Shown: positions 7,391-15,901, numbered from the stretch's first letter. The stretch is 42,686 nt of DNA from an uncultured Proteiniphilum sp. (GCA_927407015.1 CAKMJT010000007.1:1-42686); one strand, 5' to 3'. Program-made: numbers and translations. Notes: a model not told the origin generated them from the sequence alone.

Positions 7391-8005
7391 ATGCATACAT
7401 ATCTGATTCATCTGGTGTGCTTCCTGGCAGGTTATTTGACCGGATCAATCTTGTTTTCTTATATTTTTACAAAAATTGTTACTGGAAAAGATATTCGTAC
7501 CCTTGGCAATAACAATGCCGGTGCTGCCAATACTTTTAAGAATGCCGGGCTTGTATGGGGTATTTTAGCGGGTCTATTTGATGGTTTAAAGGCCTATATT
7601 CCAATCCTTATTGGACACTACTGGCTTAACCTGTCCTCTGTTTCTCTTGGATTGATAGGAATCGGAGCAATAATCGGACATTGTCGTCCGGTTTATTTCA
7701 GGTTTAAAGGCGGGCGCGGTGCCGCCACACTCATGGGCATGTATTTATTCTTTATACCGTATGAATTAATGGTTTCTTTTGTTGTGGTACCGGTGATAGT
7801 TTATACAATCATCAAGAAACACATATTTGCCTGGATTCCGGGTGGAATAATTGGCTTAAGTGCTATTGCCTCCCTGTTTTTTAATCATGGCATTGAAGTT
7901 AAAATTATTGTCTGGGTAGCAGCACTTATTGTCTTGTTTTTCAATAGGGATTATATACCGAAAATAATAAGCAAACTTTTTAGTAGAAAGAAAATCGAAA
8001 TTTAA
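7391..8005 (+). CDS. plsY: PlsY-like acyl-phosphate:glycerol-3-phosphate acyltransferase
   Basis: A 204-residue integral membrane protein with about five hydrophobic segments. It would transfer the acyl group from acyl-phosphate to glycerol-3-phosphate, making lysophosphatidate. The three PlsY motifs are recognisable but divergent: GSILFSY at 18-24 (usual GSIPxGY), KDIRTLGNNNAGAANTF at 33-49 (usual GSGNPGATN), and GHCRPVYFRFKGGRGAAT at 96-113 (usual FKGGKGVAT). Asn42, Gly44, Asn47, His97 and the FKGG loop are kept, so activity is plausible. It starts 13 bases after fakB, so the three genes form one operon. It may be an accessory copy beside a housekeeping PlsY elsewhere. Confidence 0.85.
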   Translation: MHTYLIHLVCFLAGYLTGSILFSYIFTKIVTGKDIRTLGNNNAGAANTFKNAGLVWGILAGLFDGLKAYIPILIGHYWLNLSSVSLGLIGIGAIIGHCRPVYFRFKGGRGAATLMGMYLFFIPYELMVSFVVVPVIVYTIIKKHIFAWIPGGIIGLSAIASLFFNHGIEVKIIVWVAALIVLFFNRDYIPKIISKLFSRKKIEI

Positions 8006-8151
8006 ACCTGAATTATGTCCAAAATGCACAAAAACACACCCTGATTTCCAATATGTTGCAATCCGTTAAATTCGACTTTCAGTGCTTTCGGAGGGGACTC
8101 AATCATTAAAGATTTCATACACTAACAACAAAAAATAAAATAAATGAACGT

Positions 8152-9582
8152 ATGAAGGTAATAGAGAAAAAAGAAGGGATCAACAGAAGGCAATTTCTCC
8201 GCTATTCTGCTCTAGGCCTCGCGGGATTAACCATTCTTCCAAGCTGGACAATAGATGGCGTACGAATTGCACCCAGCGACCGTGTGGTTCTGGGATTTAT
8301 AGGCCTGGGACGACAATCATTAAGTGATTTCCGGGGTTTTGCTGGTTGTACGGGTGTACAGGTAGCTGCCTGTTGTGATGTAGATAGTATGAAGATCGCC
8401 CGTTTCCAGAGAAGAGTTAAAGAATGGCAAAAGGCAAAAGAGCTAGCCGAAAGATGTGACAGTTATGAATTCTATCCAGACCTACTTGAAAGAAAGGATA
8501 TTGATGCGGTATGTATTGTATCACCGGATCATTGGCATGCGTTAATGACTATTGATGCATGTGGTGCGGGAAAAGATGTTTTTTGTCAGAAACCGTTGTC
8601 CTACACCATCACAGAAGGATTGCAGATGGTTAAGGCGGTCCGGAATAATAAACGTGTATTACAGGTAGGCAGCCAACAAAGATCAAGCGGAGAATTTCAA
8701 AAAGCGATAGAACTGGTGCAAACCGGCGCTATTGGACATATCGAGAAGATTTATGCACGAGTGGGCGCTCCTCCTGCCCCGTTCAACTTACCCGAAGAGA
8801 AAGTTCCCGGAAATTTGAACTGGAACCTCTGGATGGGGCCTCTTAACGATCCTAAAATACATTATCATTCCGATCTTTGTCCGCCCATATCATTGGAACC
8901 TGAAGAAAATGAGAAGCTGTGGGGTGCATGGAGATGGTACCGTGAAACCGGCAACGGCTATACAGCCGACTGGGGTGCGCATATGTTTGATATTGCCCAG
9001 GCAGCAATAGGTATGGATGGTTCCGGACCGGTTGAGTACATTCCTCAAGGGTATAACGGAACTCAATATGCCACTATGAAATATGCAAATGGAATCGTTA
9101 TGACAGAACAACCCTATCTCGATGATAATGAGTCGGCGCAAGGGATCAAATTCATAGGGACAAATGGCTGGATAGAAGTTGCGCGTGGTTACCTTGCATG
9201 CTCCGATCCGTCAAAAGTTCCTGCAGATTTGGCAGGAAACAGACCTCTGACCCAGGCGCAGCGCGACGAAAGAAGAGCTCAGACGGCGGCACAACAGGCG
9301 CAGCAATCCGAGCGTCGGCGTACGGGCAATGCACTTGCATTTGAGATAAGCTCACCACATATGCAAAATTTCATTGATTGCGTGCGTTCGCGTAAAAATC
9401 CTATTGCTCCGGTAGAAGTGGGCTGCAGTACGAATACTCTGTGTTGTTTGATGAACATAGCAACCGAATTAGAGAGACCGGTAAAATGGAATCCGGCTAC
9501 ACTTAGTTTTGATAACGACGAAGAAGCCGCTTCGCATCGTTTATATTATTACCAATATAGGCATCCTTATTCGTTATATTAA
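8152..9582 (+). CDS. Gfo/Idh/MocA-family oxidoreductase with Tat signal
   Basis: 476 residues. An N-terminal twin-arginine signal (NRRQFLRYSALGLAG, Arg12-Arg13) implies export of the folded, cofactor-loaded enzyme. A Rossmann domain follows (VVLGFIGLGRQS; SPDHWHALMTIDACGAGKDVF), with QKP at 146-148 where the family usually has EKP, its Lys being catalytic. The C-terminal half with GNGYTADWGAHMFDIAQ (Asp273, His277) is the bacterial-type Gfo/Idh/MocA C-terminal domain. Substrates of this family are sugars or glycosides oxidised with tightly bound NAD(P). The next gene, 18 bases downstream, is a Tat-exported TIM-barrel isomerase, a pairing seen in periplasmic keto-sugar pathways. An Ala/Gln/Arg-rich insert lies around residues 365-400. 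Confidence 0.88.
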   Translation: MKVIEKKEGINRRQFLRYSALGLAGLTILPSWTIDGVRIAPSDRVVLGFIGLGRQSLSDFRGFAGCTGVQVAACCDVDSMKIARFQRRVKEWQKAKELAERCDSYEFYPDLLERKDIDAVCIVSPDHWHALMTIDACGAGKDVFCQKPLSYTITEGLQMVKAVRNNKRVLQVGSQQRSSGEFQKAIELVQTGAIGHIEKIYARVGAPPAPFNLPEEKVPGNLNWNLWMGPLNDPKIHYHSDLCPPISLEPEENEKLWGAWRWYRETGNGYTADWGAHMFDIAQAAIGMDGSGPVEYIPQGYNGTQYATMKYANGIVMTEQPYLDDNESAQGIKFIGTNGWIEVARGYLACSDPSKVPADLAGNRPLTQAQRDERRAQTAAQQAQQSERRRTGNALAFEISSPHMQNFIDCVRSRKNPIAPVEVGCSTNTLCCLMNIATELERPVKWNPATLSFDNDEEAASHRLYYYQYRHPYSLY

Positions 9583-9600
9583 TTCTAAATTACTTATCTT

Positions 9601-10545
9601 ATGCAAAACAGAAGAAATTTCATCAAAAATGTGTCCCTTATCTCATTAGGGGGAATACTGGCCGGAAAATCCGATTTGGCAAATGCTGCAACCCTGTCAG
9701 TACATGCCAAGAAAAAAATAGGATTGCAAACCTATTCCCTTGGAAATGAATTGTATGAAGATCTTCCGGGTGGATTAAAAAGGATAAGCCAAATGGGTTA
9801 TTCTACATTAGAACTGGCCGGTTACAGAGACGGGAAGATAAACAACGTAGAAATGAGGGAGTTCCGTAAAATGGCAGAGGATGCTGGTTTAAAGATCATC
9901 AGCTCGCATTTAAATCCTCCTGTACGTGAGTACACTTCCTCCAACAAAGGAGAAATAGCTGACTTCTGGAAAAAGGCGGCAGATGACCATGCACAAATTG
10001 GCGTATCTTACATGATACAACCCGGACTACCTTCTACACGCAGCACTGAGGAGGTTTCACTTGTTTGTGACGTTTTCAATGAAGCAGGAAGGATTGCAAA
10101 AGCAAACGGGCTAATTTTCGGTTACCACAACCATGATATGGAATTTGCACGTGTAATTCCTGGTGGAAAAGAGATGGTATTCGGTCGTCGGGCTTTTGGC
10201 AGAAATATGCCTGAAGGCACTGAAGTGATTTATGATGGATTCCTCAGACAAACAGATGCCAAACTGGTTATATTTGAATTGGATGTTTATTGGTGCGTGA
10301 TGGGACAGAATGATCCGGTTGAGTACATGCGAAAGTATCCCGATCGCATCAGGTTGTTACATATAAAAGATAGAGCCGTACTGGGGCAATCGGGCATGAT
10401 GAATTTTGAAAATATCTTCACCCAAGCTTATGAAAATGGCATTCAAGACTATTTTGTTGAGTTGGAGGGACTCCCGTCGGGAACGCAATTTGAAGGCGTG
10501 AAAAAATGTGCCGACTATTTACTTAAAGCTCCATTCGTTAAATAG
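9601..10545 (+). CDS. Sugar phosphate isomerase/epimerase-like TIM-barrel protein, Tat-exported
   Basis: 314 residues. NRRNFIKNVSLISLGG at the N-terminus is a twin-arginine-like signal. The rest is a xylose-isomerase-like (AP endonuclease 2 superfamily) TIM barrel with conserved metal or substrate positions in TLELAGY, ISSHLNPP, GYHNHDMEF, VIFELDVYW, RIRLLHIKD and YFVELEG. It probably isomerises, epimerises or cleaves an oxidised sugar made by the upstream oxidoreductase, in the periplasm. The substrate is unknown. It begins 18 bases after that gene. The downstream lipoprotein follows within 15 bases, so readthrough is possible, but functional linkage to it is not evident. Confidence 0.85.
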   Translation: MQNRRNFIKNVSLISLGGILAGKSDLANAATLSVHAKKKIGLQTYSLGNELYEDLPGGLKRISQMGYSTLELAGYRDGKINNVEMREFRKMAEDAGLKIISSHLNPPVREYTSSNKGEIADFWKKAADDHAQIGVSYMIQPGLPSTRSTEEVSLVCDVFNEAGRIAKANGLIFGYHNHDMEFARVIPGGKEMVFGRRAFGRNMPEGTEVIYDGFLRQTDAKLVIFELDVYWCVMGQNDPVEYMRKYPDRIRLLHIKDRAVLGQSGMMNFENIFTQAYENGIQDYFVELEGLPSGTQFEGVKKCADYLLKAPFVK

Positions 10546-10558
10546 GTGGTTGGAACAT

Positions 10559-12358
10559 ATGATGTATAGTAGGCAATTTATACTCGTAGCGGGTTTAAGT
10601 ACACTATTGTTTGCTCTTTCTTCCTGCGTAGATGACAGCTACGATCTGAATAAAGATATTTCTCTCGACATGAATGTCGGCGGAAAAGCCTTTTCGATAC
10701 CGATTGGCAGTACCGCCCCCATTAAGCTCAGCGACATGATCGATGAATCAGGTGTGCTTACATCAGATGCAAGCGGTCAGTATGCCCTGTCCGAATCGGA
10801 TGATCTTGATCCGGTCAATGTTGCGATTGACCCGGTGACCCTGGACGTGGATGAAATGAATCTCGATCCGGTTGAACTGGACTTCTTACCGGTTTTGGAT
10901 GGACTTCCACCTGTACCGGAAGGCATTGTGGTGACGCTTCCTTATCCAATTTCCGCTACGGTTGATCAGCCTGGAAGTTTTCATATCGATGAAGTGGTGC
11001 CGGACGAGCTGATCACGATCCGCACGATTGAGCTGAACAGGGAGTCGCCGGCTACTTACCGGGTATCACTCCGGCTGGAGGGGATACCGGAAGGTCTGGG
11101 TAACGTGACGTTTGAAGACTTCCGGCTTATCCTTCCCGATTTTCTGGTGTTTTCGGAAGAAGATCACGTGGTTGACGGCGTTCTCACCCTTGGATCCGGA
11201 TTCAATCCTTACCAGGGATTCAGCAAAGACCTGACGGTGACCGGGGTTGATTTCAGTAAACTGAATAGCGGTGAAGGCCTGAAAATGAAAAAAGTGAATG
11301 GTGAAAACCGGTTGATCATTGACGGTCAGATTGGAATGAAAGGAACGTTAACCATTCAGGAAGCCACGATCGATCCCGACCAGTTGGATCATGTAACACT
11401 GATCCCTGAAGTGACCATGACTTCCTTTTATGCGGAACGATTTACAGGAATTATTGATCCGGATATCAATCCGGTCCGTGAGGCTCTTTCGCTTGACCTG
11501 GATGAAGACCTGGATTTTCTCAAGGAAGACGATGTCGTTCTGGACGTCTCTAATCCGCAGATCCTGCTCACTGTCGGAAATACCATCGGCATTCCGCTGA
11601 ACCTTCATGTTAAGATGTATGCAAAGAACAAGCATGATCAAGTCATTGACGGATCACAGGTGGAAGAGACAACACTTCAAATAAAAGCTGCTGACACCGA
11701 TGGAGTGGTCACTGAAACCAGCTTCTTGGTTTCCCGCCAGGGCACAACCCGGCAGGGATATGAAGCCGTGCAGATATCCGACCTGGCAAACCTGGTAAAG
11801 GTAGTCCCGGATTCGATCATCCTCGAAATGACCGGAGAAGCCGATCTGACCGTGACCCATCATATCGATCTTGGAAAAGCTTTACAGGTCACAGGATCGT
11901 ATGAAGTGATGGTTCCCTTACAGTTCAATGCTATCCGGATTAATTACAAGGATACGATAACCGGATTAGCCGAAGATCTTGAAGATATTTCCGACAAACT
12001 TAAAAATGCGGAATGGCAGTTGATCATGACGGCTGAAAATACCGTGCCGGTTGAACTGACGCTCGATGTGGTTCCGCTCGATGTCGATGGAAATGAGATC
12101 ACGGGTATATCGGCTACCGTTTCGAAAACCATTGCGGCAGGGAACGGACATGAAGTTGAGGCAGTAAAGACACCGATTACCATTACCCTGAAGTCGCAGG
12201 ATGGCAAGCTTCCCCTGCTGGAATCCCTTGCAATACAGATTTTCGCTGAAAATGAATCCGGGTCAGGTGAGGTTTCCCTCAATGCCAATCAGTCCCTCCG
12301 GCTTACTGGTATGAAGCTGATAGCTGACGGAGGATTTGATCTGGATCTGAATGAATGA
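10559..12358 (+). CDS. Large surface or periplasmic lipoprotein of unknown function, beta-rich
   Basis: From the double ATG at 10559/10562 the protein has a lipoprotein signal ending in FALSSC with Cys23 as lipidation site. The longer frame from a GTG at 10508 overlaps the previous gene and lacks a signal, so it was not chosen. The roughly 575-residue mature part is rich in Asp/Val/Leu alternations (for example DPVNVAIDPVTLDVDEMNLD) and appears all-beta, possibly several immunoglobulin-like or sandwich domains. I do not recognise a named domain. It precedes a DUF5723 outer-membrane protein by 57 bases, and such pairing suggests they act together in the outer membrane. Function not assignable. 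Confidence 0.75.
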   Translation: MMYSRQFILVAGLSTLLFALSSCVDDSYDLNKDISLDMNVGGKAFSIPIGSTAPIKLSDMIDESGVLTSDASGQYALSESDDLDPVNVAIDPVTLDVDEMNLDPVELDFLPVLDGLPPVPEGIVVTLPYPISATVDQPGSFHIDEVVPDELITIRTIELNRESPATYRVSLRLEGIPEGLGNVTFEDFRLILPDFLVFSEEDHVVDGVLTLGSGFNPYQGFSKDLTVTGVDFSKLNSGEGLKMKKVNGENRLIIDGQIGMKGTLTIQEATIDPDQLDHVTLIPEVTMTSFYAERFTGIIDPDINPVREALSLDLDEDLDFLKEDDVVLDVSNPQILLTVGNTIGIPLNLHVKMYAKNKHDQVIDGSQVEETTLQIKAADTDGVVTETSFLVSRQGTTRQGYEAVQISDLANLVKVVPDSIILEMTGEADLTVTHHIDLGKALQVTGSYEVMVPLQFNAIRINYKDTITGLAEDLEDISDKLKNAEWQLIMTAENTVPVELTLDVVPLDVDGNEITGISATVSKTIAAGNGHEVEAVKTPITITLKSQDGKLPLLESLAIQIFAENESGSGEVSLNANQSLRLTGMKLIADGGFDLDLNE

Positions 12359-12415
12359 AGAAGACACAGGAAACAAGACACAAGTATCAGGAATCAAAGA
12401 ATCAGGAATAACACA

Positions 12416-13831
12416 ATGAAGACAGATATTAAGAAATACATTTTCGTTATTTTCTGCAGCATACTGACTTCAGGAGCCATTGCCCAGTCATTTCGTTCCG
12501 CTTACTTTCTTGAAGGCGTTACCGGTCGTCACCGGCTGAATCCGGCGTTCATGGGTGAACGCAACTATATCAGCTTGCCGGCTTTAGGGTTTTTCGGTAC
12601 TGGGATCCAGGGAAATGTAGGTCTGACCGATTTCATTTATCCCTACGATGACCCTTCCGGCAAATATGAGTTGACCACTTTTATGAGCTCAACGGTTAAA
12701 GGGGACGAGTTTCTGAATAAACTTCATGATATGAACCGCATCCGGATGAACCTGGATTATACTATTCTGGGCACGGGTTTTTACGGGATGGGAGGCTTTA
12801 ACACCATCGAATTATCCCTGCGTTCAAACATGAATTCGAATATTCCTTATGCCCTTTTCGATTTCATGAAGACCGGAATGGATCAGGCAGAAGGATCCAC
12901 CTATCAGATCCGTGATATGCGGATTTTCAGCGAAGCTCATGCTGAACTGGCAATTGGGCACGCGCATGCTATCAACGAAAGACTCACAATAGGCGCAAAA
13001 CTGAAGGTTCTGCTTGCCGGCGCATACGCGGATGCTCATGTGAATCAGCTCGATGTCACCATGGCGGGGGACAAGTGGCAGGTAGTGGCACAGGGAACTG
13101 TAGAAGGTTCTTTGGGAGGTGCCAGGTTTGAAACGGAAGATGACGGCAAAGGTGACCATATTGAGGGCGTTGAAGTTGACGATCCTGAGATGAACGGCTG
13201 GGGACTGGCCACTGATCTGGGTGTTAGCTATCAGCTCAACCGCGATCTTTTATTATCGGGTGCCCTGACCGACCTGGGCTTTATTTCGTGGCAGAATGTG
13301 ATCGCCGGCAAGACACTGAATGAGCCTTATGAATTCGATGGGTTCGAAGATATTGATACGGATGATGATGATCCGGATCAATCGGACGATTTTGACGAAC
13401 AACTGGAACAACTGGGTGATAACCTGGCTGATCTGGCAAAATTTTACGATCAAGGAGAGATCCCCGGAAAAAGAAAGATGATCGCTGCCACCCTCAACCT
13501 GGGTGCTGAATATAAAATGCCCTTTTACCGAAAACTTACAGCCGGCTTTCTCTTGACTACCCGGTTCCACGAGCTTCATACATTTACGGAAGTCAGACTG
13601 TCGGCCAATCTGACCCCATCGAAATGGTTTGATTTTTCGGTCAGTTACGGCGTTTCCAATCTGGCCCAATCACTGGGATGGATCGTCAATTTTCACCCTG
13701 CCGGATTCAATTTTTTTATCGGATCCGACCAGACTGTGCTGAATGTGAATTCCCAGGGCATTCCGCTGAACGATCTGAATGCCGGAATCTTTATGGGAAT
13801 GAACATTAACTTTGGAAAACGGCGCTATTAA
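12416..13831 (+). CDS. DUF5723 family outer-membrane beta-barrel protein
   Basis: 471 residues with a signal peptide ending SGAIAQ (about residue 24). It begins with the family's FRSAYFLEGVTGRHRLNPAFMGERNYISLPALG segment, split here as FRSAYFLEGV and RLNPAFMGERNYISLP. Alternating amphipathic strands, GAEYKMPFYRKLTAGFLLTTRF and a C-terminal strand ending NINFGKRRY suggest a barrel related to PorV/FadL-like proteins. A run of acidic residues (IDTDDDDPDQSDDFDE) around 305-325 is probably a surface loop. Role unknown; it is likely co-transcribed with the upstream lipoprotein. Confidence 0.85.
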   Translation: MKTDIKKYIFVIFCSILTSGAIAQSFRSAYFLEGVTGRHRLNPAFMGERNYISLPALGFFGTGIQGNVGLTDFIYPYDDPSGKYELTTFMSSTVKGDEFLNKLHDMNRIRMNLDYTILGTGFYGMGGFNTIELSLRSNMNSNIPYALFDFMKTGMDQAEGSTYQIRDMRIFSEAHAELAIGHAHAINERLTIGAKLKVLLAGAYADAHVNQLDVTMAGDKWQVVAQGTVEGSLGGARFETEDDGKGDHIEGVEVDDPEMNGWGLATDLGVSYQLNRDLLLSGALTDLGFISWQNVIAGKTLNEPYEFDGFEDIDTDDDDPDQSDDFDEQLEQLGDNLADLAKFYDQGEIPGKRKMIAATLNLGAEYKMPFYRKLTAGFLLTTRFHELHTFTEVRLSANLTPSKWFDFSVSYGVSNLAQSLGWIVNFHPAGFNFFIGSDQTVLNVNSQGIPLNDLNAGIFMGMNINFGKRRY

Positions 13832-13879
13832 CTTATAGACCTTCCCGAAAGGAATCTTTTTTTTGATACTTTTTGTAAC

Positions 13880-13978
13880 AGAAGTTTTCTCAGCTCCTTC
13901 ACCCCTTCCGATGTCCTTTTTTATATGGTGGATGTTGTAGCGGCGAGTGGATATCAGACAAATATAGATTTTTATCGC
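13880..13978 (-). pseudogene. Third sirtuin remnant: C-terminal tail joined to promoter region
   Basis: 13880-13949 on the minus strand matches the last 25 or so codons of the intact sirtuin (tail RYNIHHIKKD versus RYDIHHIQKG), with a one-base deletion after the HHIKK codons that shifts frame. At about 13950 it jumps to the upstream region of the gene: 13950-13967 is identical to 4478-4495, including the TATATTTG promoter box, and similarity continues through the following T-rich bases. Roughly 620 bases equivalent to 3856-4477 are missing. It lies between the DUF5723 gene and the FKBP genes, in the position expected of a sirtuin gene that was once complete and convergent with DUF5723. Confidence 0.75.
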
Positions 13979-14008
13979 CATAAAAGGTGTTGTTTCATAT
14001 TAAAATCG

Positions 14009-14016
14009 TACTTTTG
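14009..14016 (+). promoter_or_regulatory. Promoter -7 element ahead of FKBP genes
   Basis: TACTTTTG matches TAnnTTTG and lies 31 bases before the start of the first FKBP gene. A TTG at 13990-13992 could serve as -33, though the 16-base spacing is short. Confidence 0.45.
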
Positions 14017-14046
14017 TCACAAAATATAGAAAAAAGTAAAAAGTGA

Positions 14047-14631
14047 ATGGACAAATTAAGTTACGCATTAGGGATGAGCATGGCCTCAAATCTAATGAAC
14101 TCAGGCTTGAAGCAACTGGATGTGGAATCTTTTGTACAAGCCTTTACCGGGGTAATGAATCAAACGAACCCTTCCATGAGCCCTCAGGAAGCTAATCAGG
14201 TAATACAGGATTTTTTCAGCCAGAAACAGGATGATATGCTTACCCGGAATCTGGAAGCGGGACAGGCTTTTCTGGCAGCAAACAGGATAAAGGAGAACGT
14301 GGTTTCTCTTCCCAGCGGATTGCAATATGAGATTCTGACAGACGGGAACGGCGTCAAACCCAAGGCAACCGATAAGGTGAAATGCCATTACCACGGTACG
14401 CTCATCGACGGTACTGTTTTCGACAGTTCCTTACAACGCGGCCAGCCGGCTGTATTTGGTGTGAGCCAGGTGATCAGGGGATGGGTGGAAGCGTTGCAGC
14501 TGATGTCCGTCGGCTCGAAATGGAGATTGTTTATCCCCTCCAATCTGGCTTACGGGGAGCAGGGTGCCGGAAACTCCATCGAACCCAATTCAGCCCTTAT
14601 TTTCGATGTGGAATTACTGGGGATCCAATAA
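14047..14631 (+). CDS. FKBP-type peptidyl-prolyl cis-trans isomerase, cytoplasmic
   Basis: 194 residues without a signal peptide. Residues 1-80 are an FKBP_N dimerisation domain (LSYALGMSMASNL, SFVQAFTGVM). Residues 82-194 are an FKBP domain with LPSGLQYEIL, KCHYHGTLIDGTVFDSS, VFGVSQVIRGWVEALQLM, GSKWRLFIPSNLAYG and a terminal FDVELLGI, so the prolyl-isomerase pocket (Tyr, Asp, Phe, Val-Ile, Trp) is complete. It assists protein folding. It forms a tandem pair with the next gene, which has a very similar C-terminal domain, pointing to an old duplication. Confidence 0.92.
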   Translation: MDKLSYALGMSMASNLMNSGLKQLDVESFVQAFTGVMNQTNPSMSPQEANQVIQDFFSQKQDDMLTRNLEAGQAFLAANRIKENVVSLPSGLQYEILTDGNGVKPKATDKVKCHYHGTLIDGTVFDSSLQRGQPAVFGVSQVIRGWVEALQLMSVGSKWRLFIPSNLAYGEQGAGNSIEPNSALIFDVELLGIQ

Positions 14632-14708
14632 CCCCGTTTTTTCCCATGAAAGTAAAGCAATAGAAGAACAGCGTATTACATTAACAAAATATTTAATTTA
14701 AAAGAACA

Positions 14709-15722
14709 ATGAAGAAAACGATTTTAGGCACATTGAGTGCATTGACTGTGATGGCAGTGATGATGGTCTCCTGTGGCGGAGCCTCTACACCTAAAACATC
14801 ATTAAAAAATTCGGTAGACAGTATCTCCTACGCTTATGGCGTCAGCATGGCCGACCAGGGCCTGGTACAGTTTCTGGAACAATCGGGCGTGTTGGTTAAT
14901 ACCTCAAACATTGAGTACGACTATCAGATGAGAATCGCCGCTGCCGATTCCACACAAAAAGCCATCCTTGAGAAAGAGCTGGCAGCAAAGATCGACTCAG
15001 TGAACAAGATCAATGCTCCCAAACTCAACGAGTTTATCAAAGGGATGACCGAAGCGATGAACCTGGAGGAGAAATCGGCTTACGCCAACGGGTTAAGCAT
15101 TGGTGTACAGTTCTCTCAGCAGATGCTTCCCCAGTTCAACGGGATGCTTTTCGGTGCTGACTCCACCAAGAAAGTGAACAGCGATCAGGTGATGGCCGGT
15201 ATCATCTCCGCGTTAAGAAATCAGGAACTGGCCATCAGTAAAATGGCTGCCAGCGGAATGGTTCAGGCAGCGGTTGAAAAGTCTCAGGCTGCCGATCAGG
15301 AACGTCAGGAAGCAGAACTGAAGACACAGTATCAGGATAGCATTGCTGCCGGTGATGCTTTCATGGCAGAGAATGCCAAGAGGGAAGGTGTGGTTACACT
15401 GCCCAGCGGACTGCAGTATGAGATTATTCGTGCCGGTAACGGAGCCATTCCTGCTGACACAGACCAGGTGAAGGTACATTATCATGGCACATTGATCAAC
15501 GGAACCGTTTTCGACAGCAGTGTTGACAGGGGAGAACCCGCCGTTTTCGGCGTGACGCAGGTGATTCCGGGATGGACAGAAGCATTGAAACTGATGCCCG
15601 TCGGATCGAAATGGAGATTGTATGTTCCTTATGACCTGGCGTACGGTGCAACAGACAGAGGCACGATCAAGCCATTTTCCAATCTTATTTTCGACGTGGA
15701 ACTGCTCGGTATCGAGAAATAA
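14709..15722 (+). CDS. FKBP-type peptidyl-prolyl isomerase lipoprotein
   Basis: 337 residues. The lipoprotein signal MKKTILGTLSALTVMAVMMVSC places Cys22 as the lipid anchor (written here only as the start of the gene). Residues 35-220 are an FKBP_N-type helical chaperone domain with two DSISYAYGVSMAD-like blocks, and residues 225-337 are the FKBP catalytic domain (LPSGLQYEII, HYHGTLINGTVFDSS, GSKWRLYVPYDLAYG, FDVELLGIEK). It is a periplasmic folding helper like FkpA. It lies 77 bases after its cytoplasmic paralogue and ends at a good terminator. Confidence 0.92.
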   Translation: MKKTILGTLSALTVMAVMMVSCGGASTPKTSLKNSVDSISYAYGVSMADQGLVQFLEQSGVLVNTSNIEYDYQMRIAAADSTQKAILEKELAAKIDSVNKINAPKLNEFIKGMTEAMNLEEKSAYANGLSIGVQFSQQMLPQFNGMLFGADSTKKVNSDQVMAGIISALRNQELAISKMAASGMVQAAVEKSQAADQERQEAELKTQYQDSIAAGDAFMAENAKREGVVTLPSGLQYEIIRAGNGAIPADTDQVKVHYHGTLINGTVFDSSVDRGEPAVFGVTQVIPGWTEALKLMPVGSKWRLYVPYDLAYGATDRGTIKPFSNLIFDVELLGIEK

Positions 15723-15751
15723 ATTCTATTCCAATCAGTCGATATCATAAA

Positions 15752-15775
15752 GCCACCCTGCAGGGTGGTTTTTTT
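15752..15775 (+). terminator. Intrinsic terminator after FKBP pair
   Basis: The palindrome CCACCCTG/CAGGGTGG at 15753-15768 is followed directly by a run of seven T. A strong rho-independent terminator 30 bases after the FKBP lipoprotein gene. Confidence 0.85.
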
Positions 15776-15869
15776 GTTGACCTAAAGTTTGTAAAATCAA
15801 GGTTTATATATCTTTTTTAAATGAAAAACGATTAATATTTTACTAAAATTTCAGATTTAACAAAATAAG

Positions 15870-15901
15870 TTTGCATATTATCAACAGGTGTCTTATTTTT
15901 G
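15870..15901 (+). promoter_or_regulatory. Promoter (-33 TTTG, -7 TATTTTTG) of SusC locus 1
   Basis: TTTG at 15870-15873 and TATTTTTG at 15894-15901 are separated by 20 bases, matching the Bacteroidetes TTTG-N19/20-TAnnTTTG promoter. Transcription would start near 15908, about 345 bases before the SusC start codon. Confidence 0.6.

Noticed and set aside
13253..13669. Open frame of 138 codons on the minus strand
   Set aside because: Antisense to the DUF5723 gene and without any family features.
13838..13860. Possible terminator after DUF5723 (CCTT/AAGG then T-run)
   Set aside because: The stem is about four base pairs; the T-run alone is not enough.
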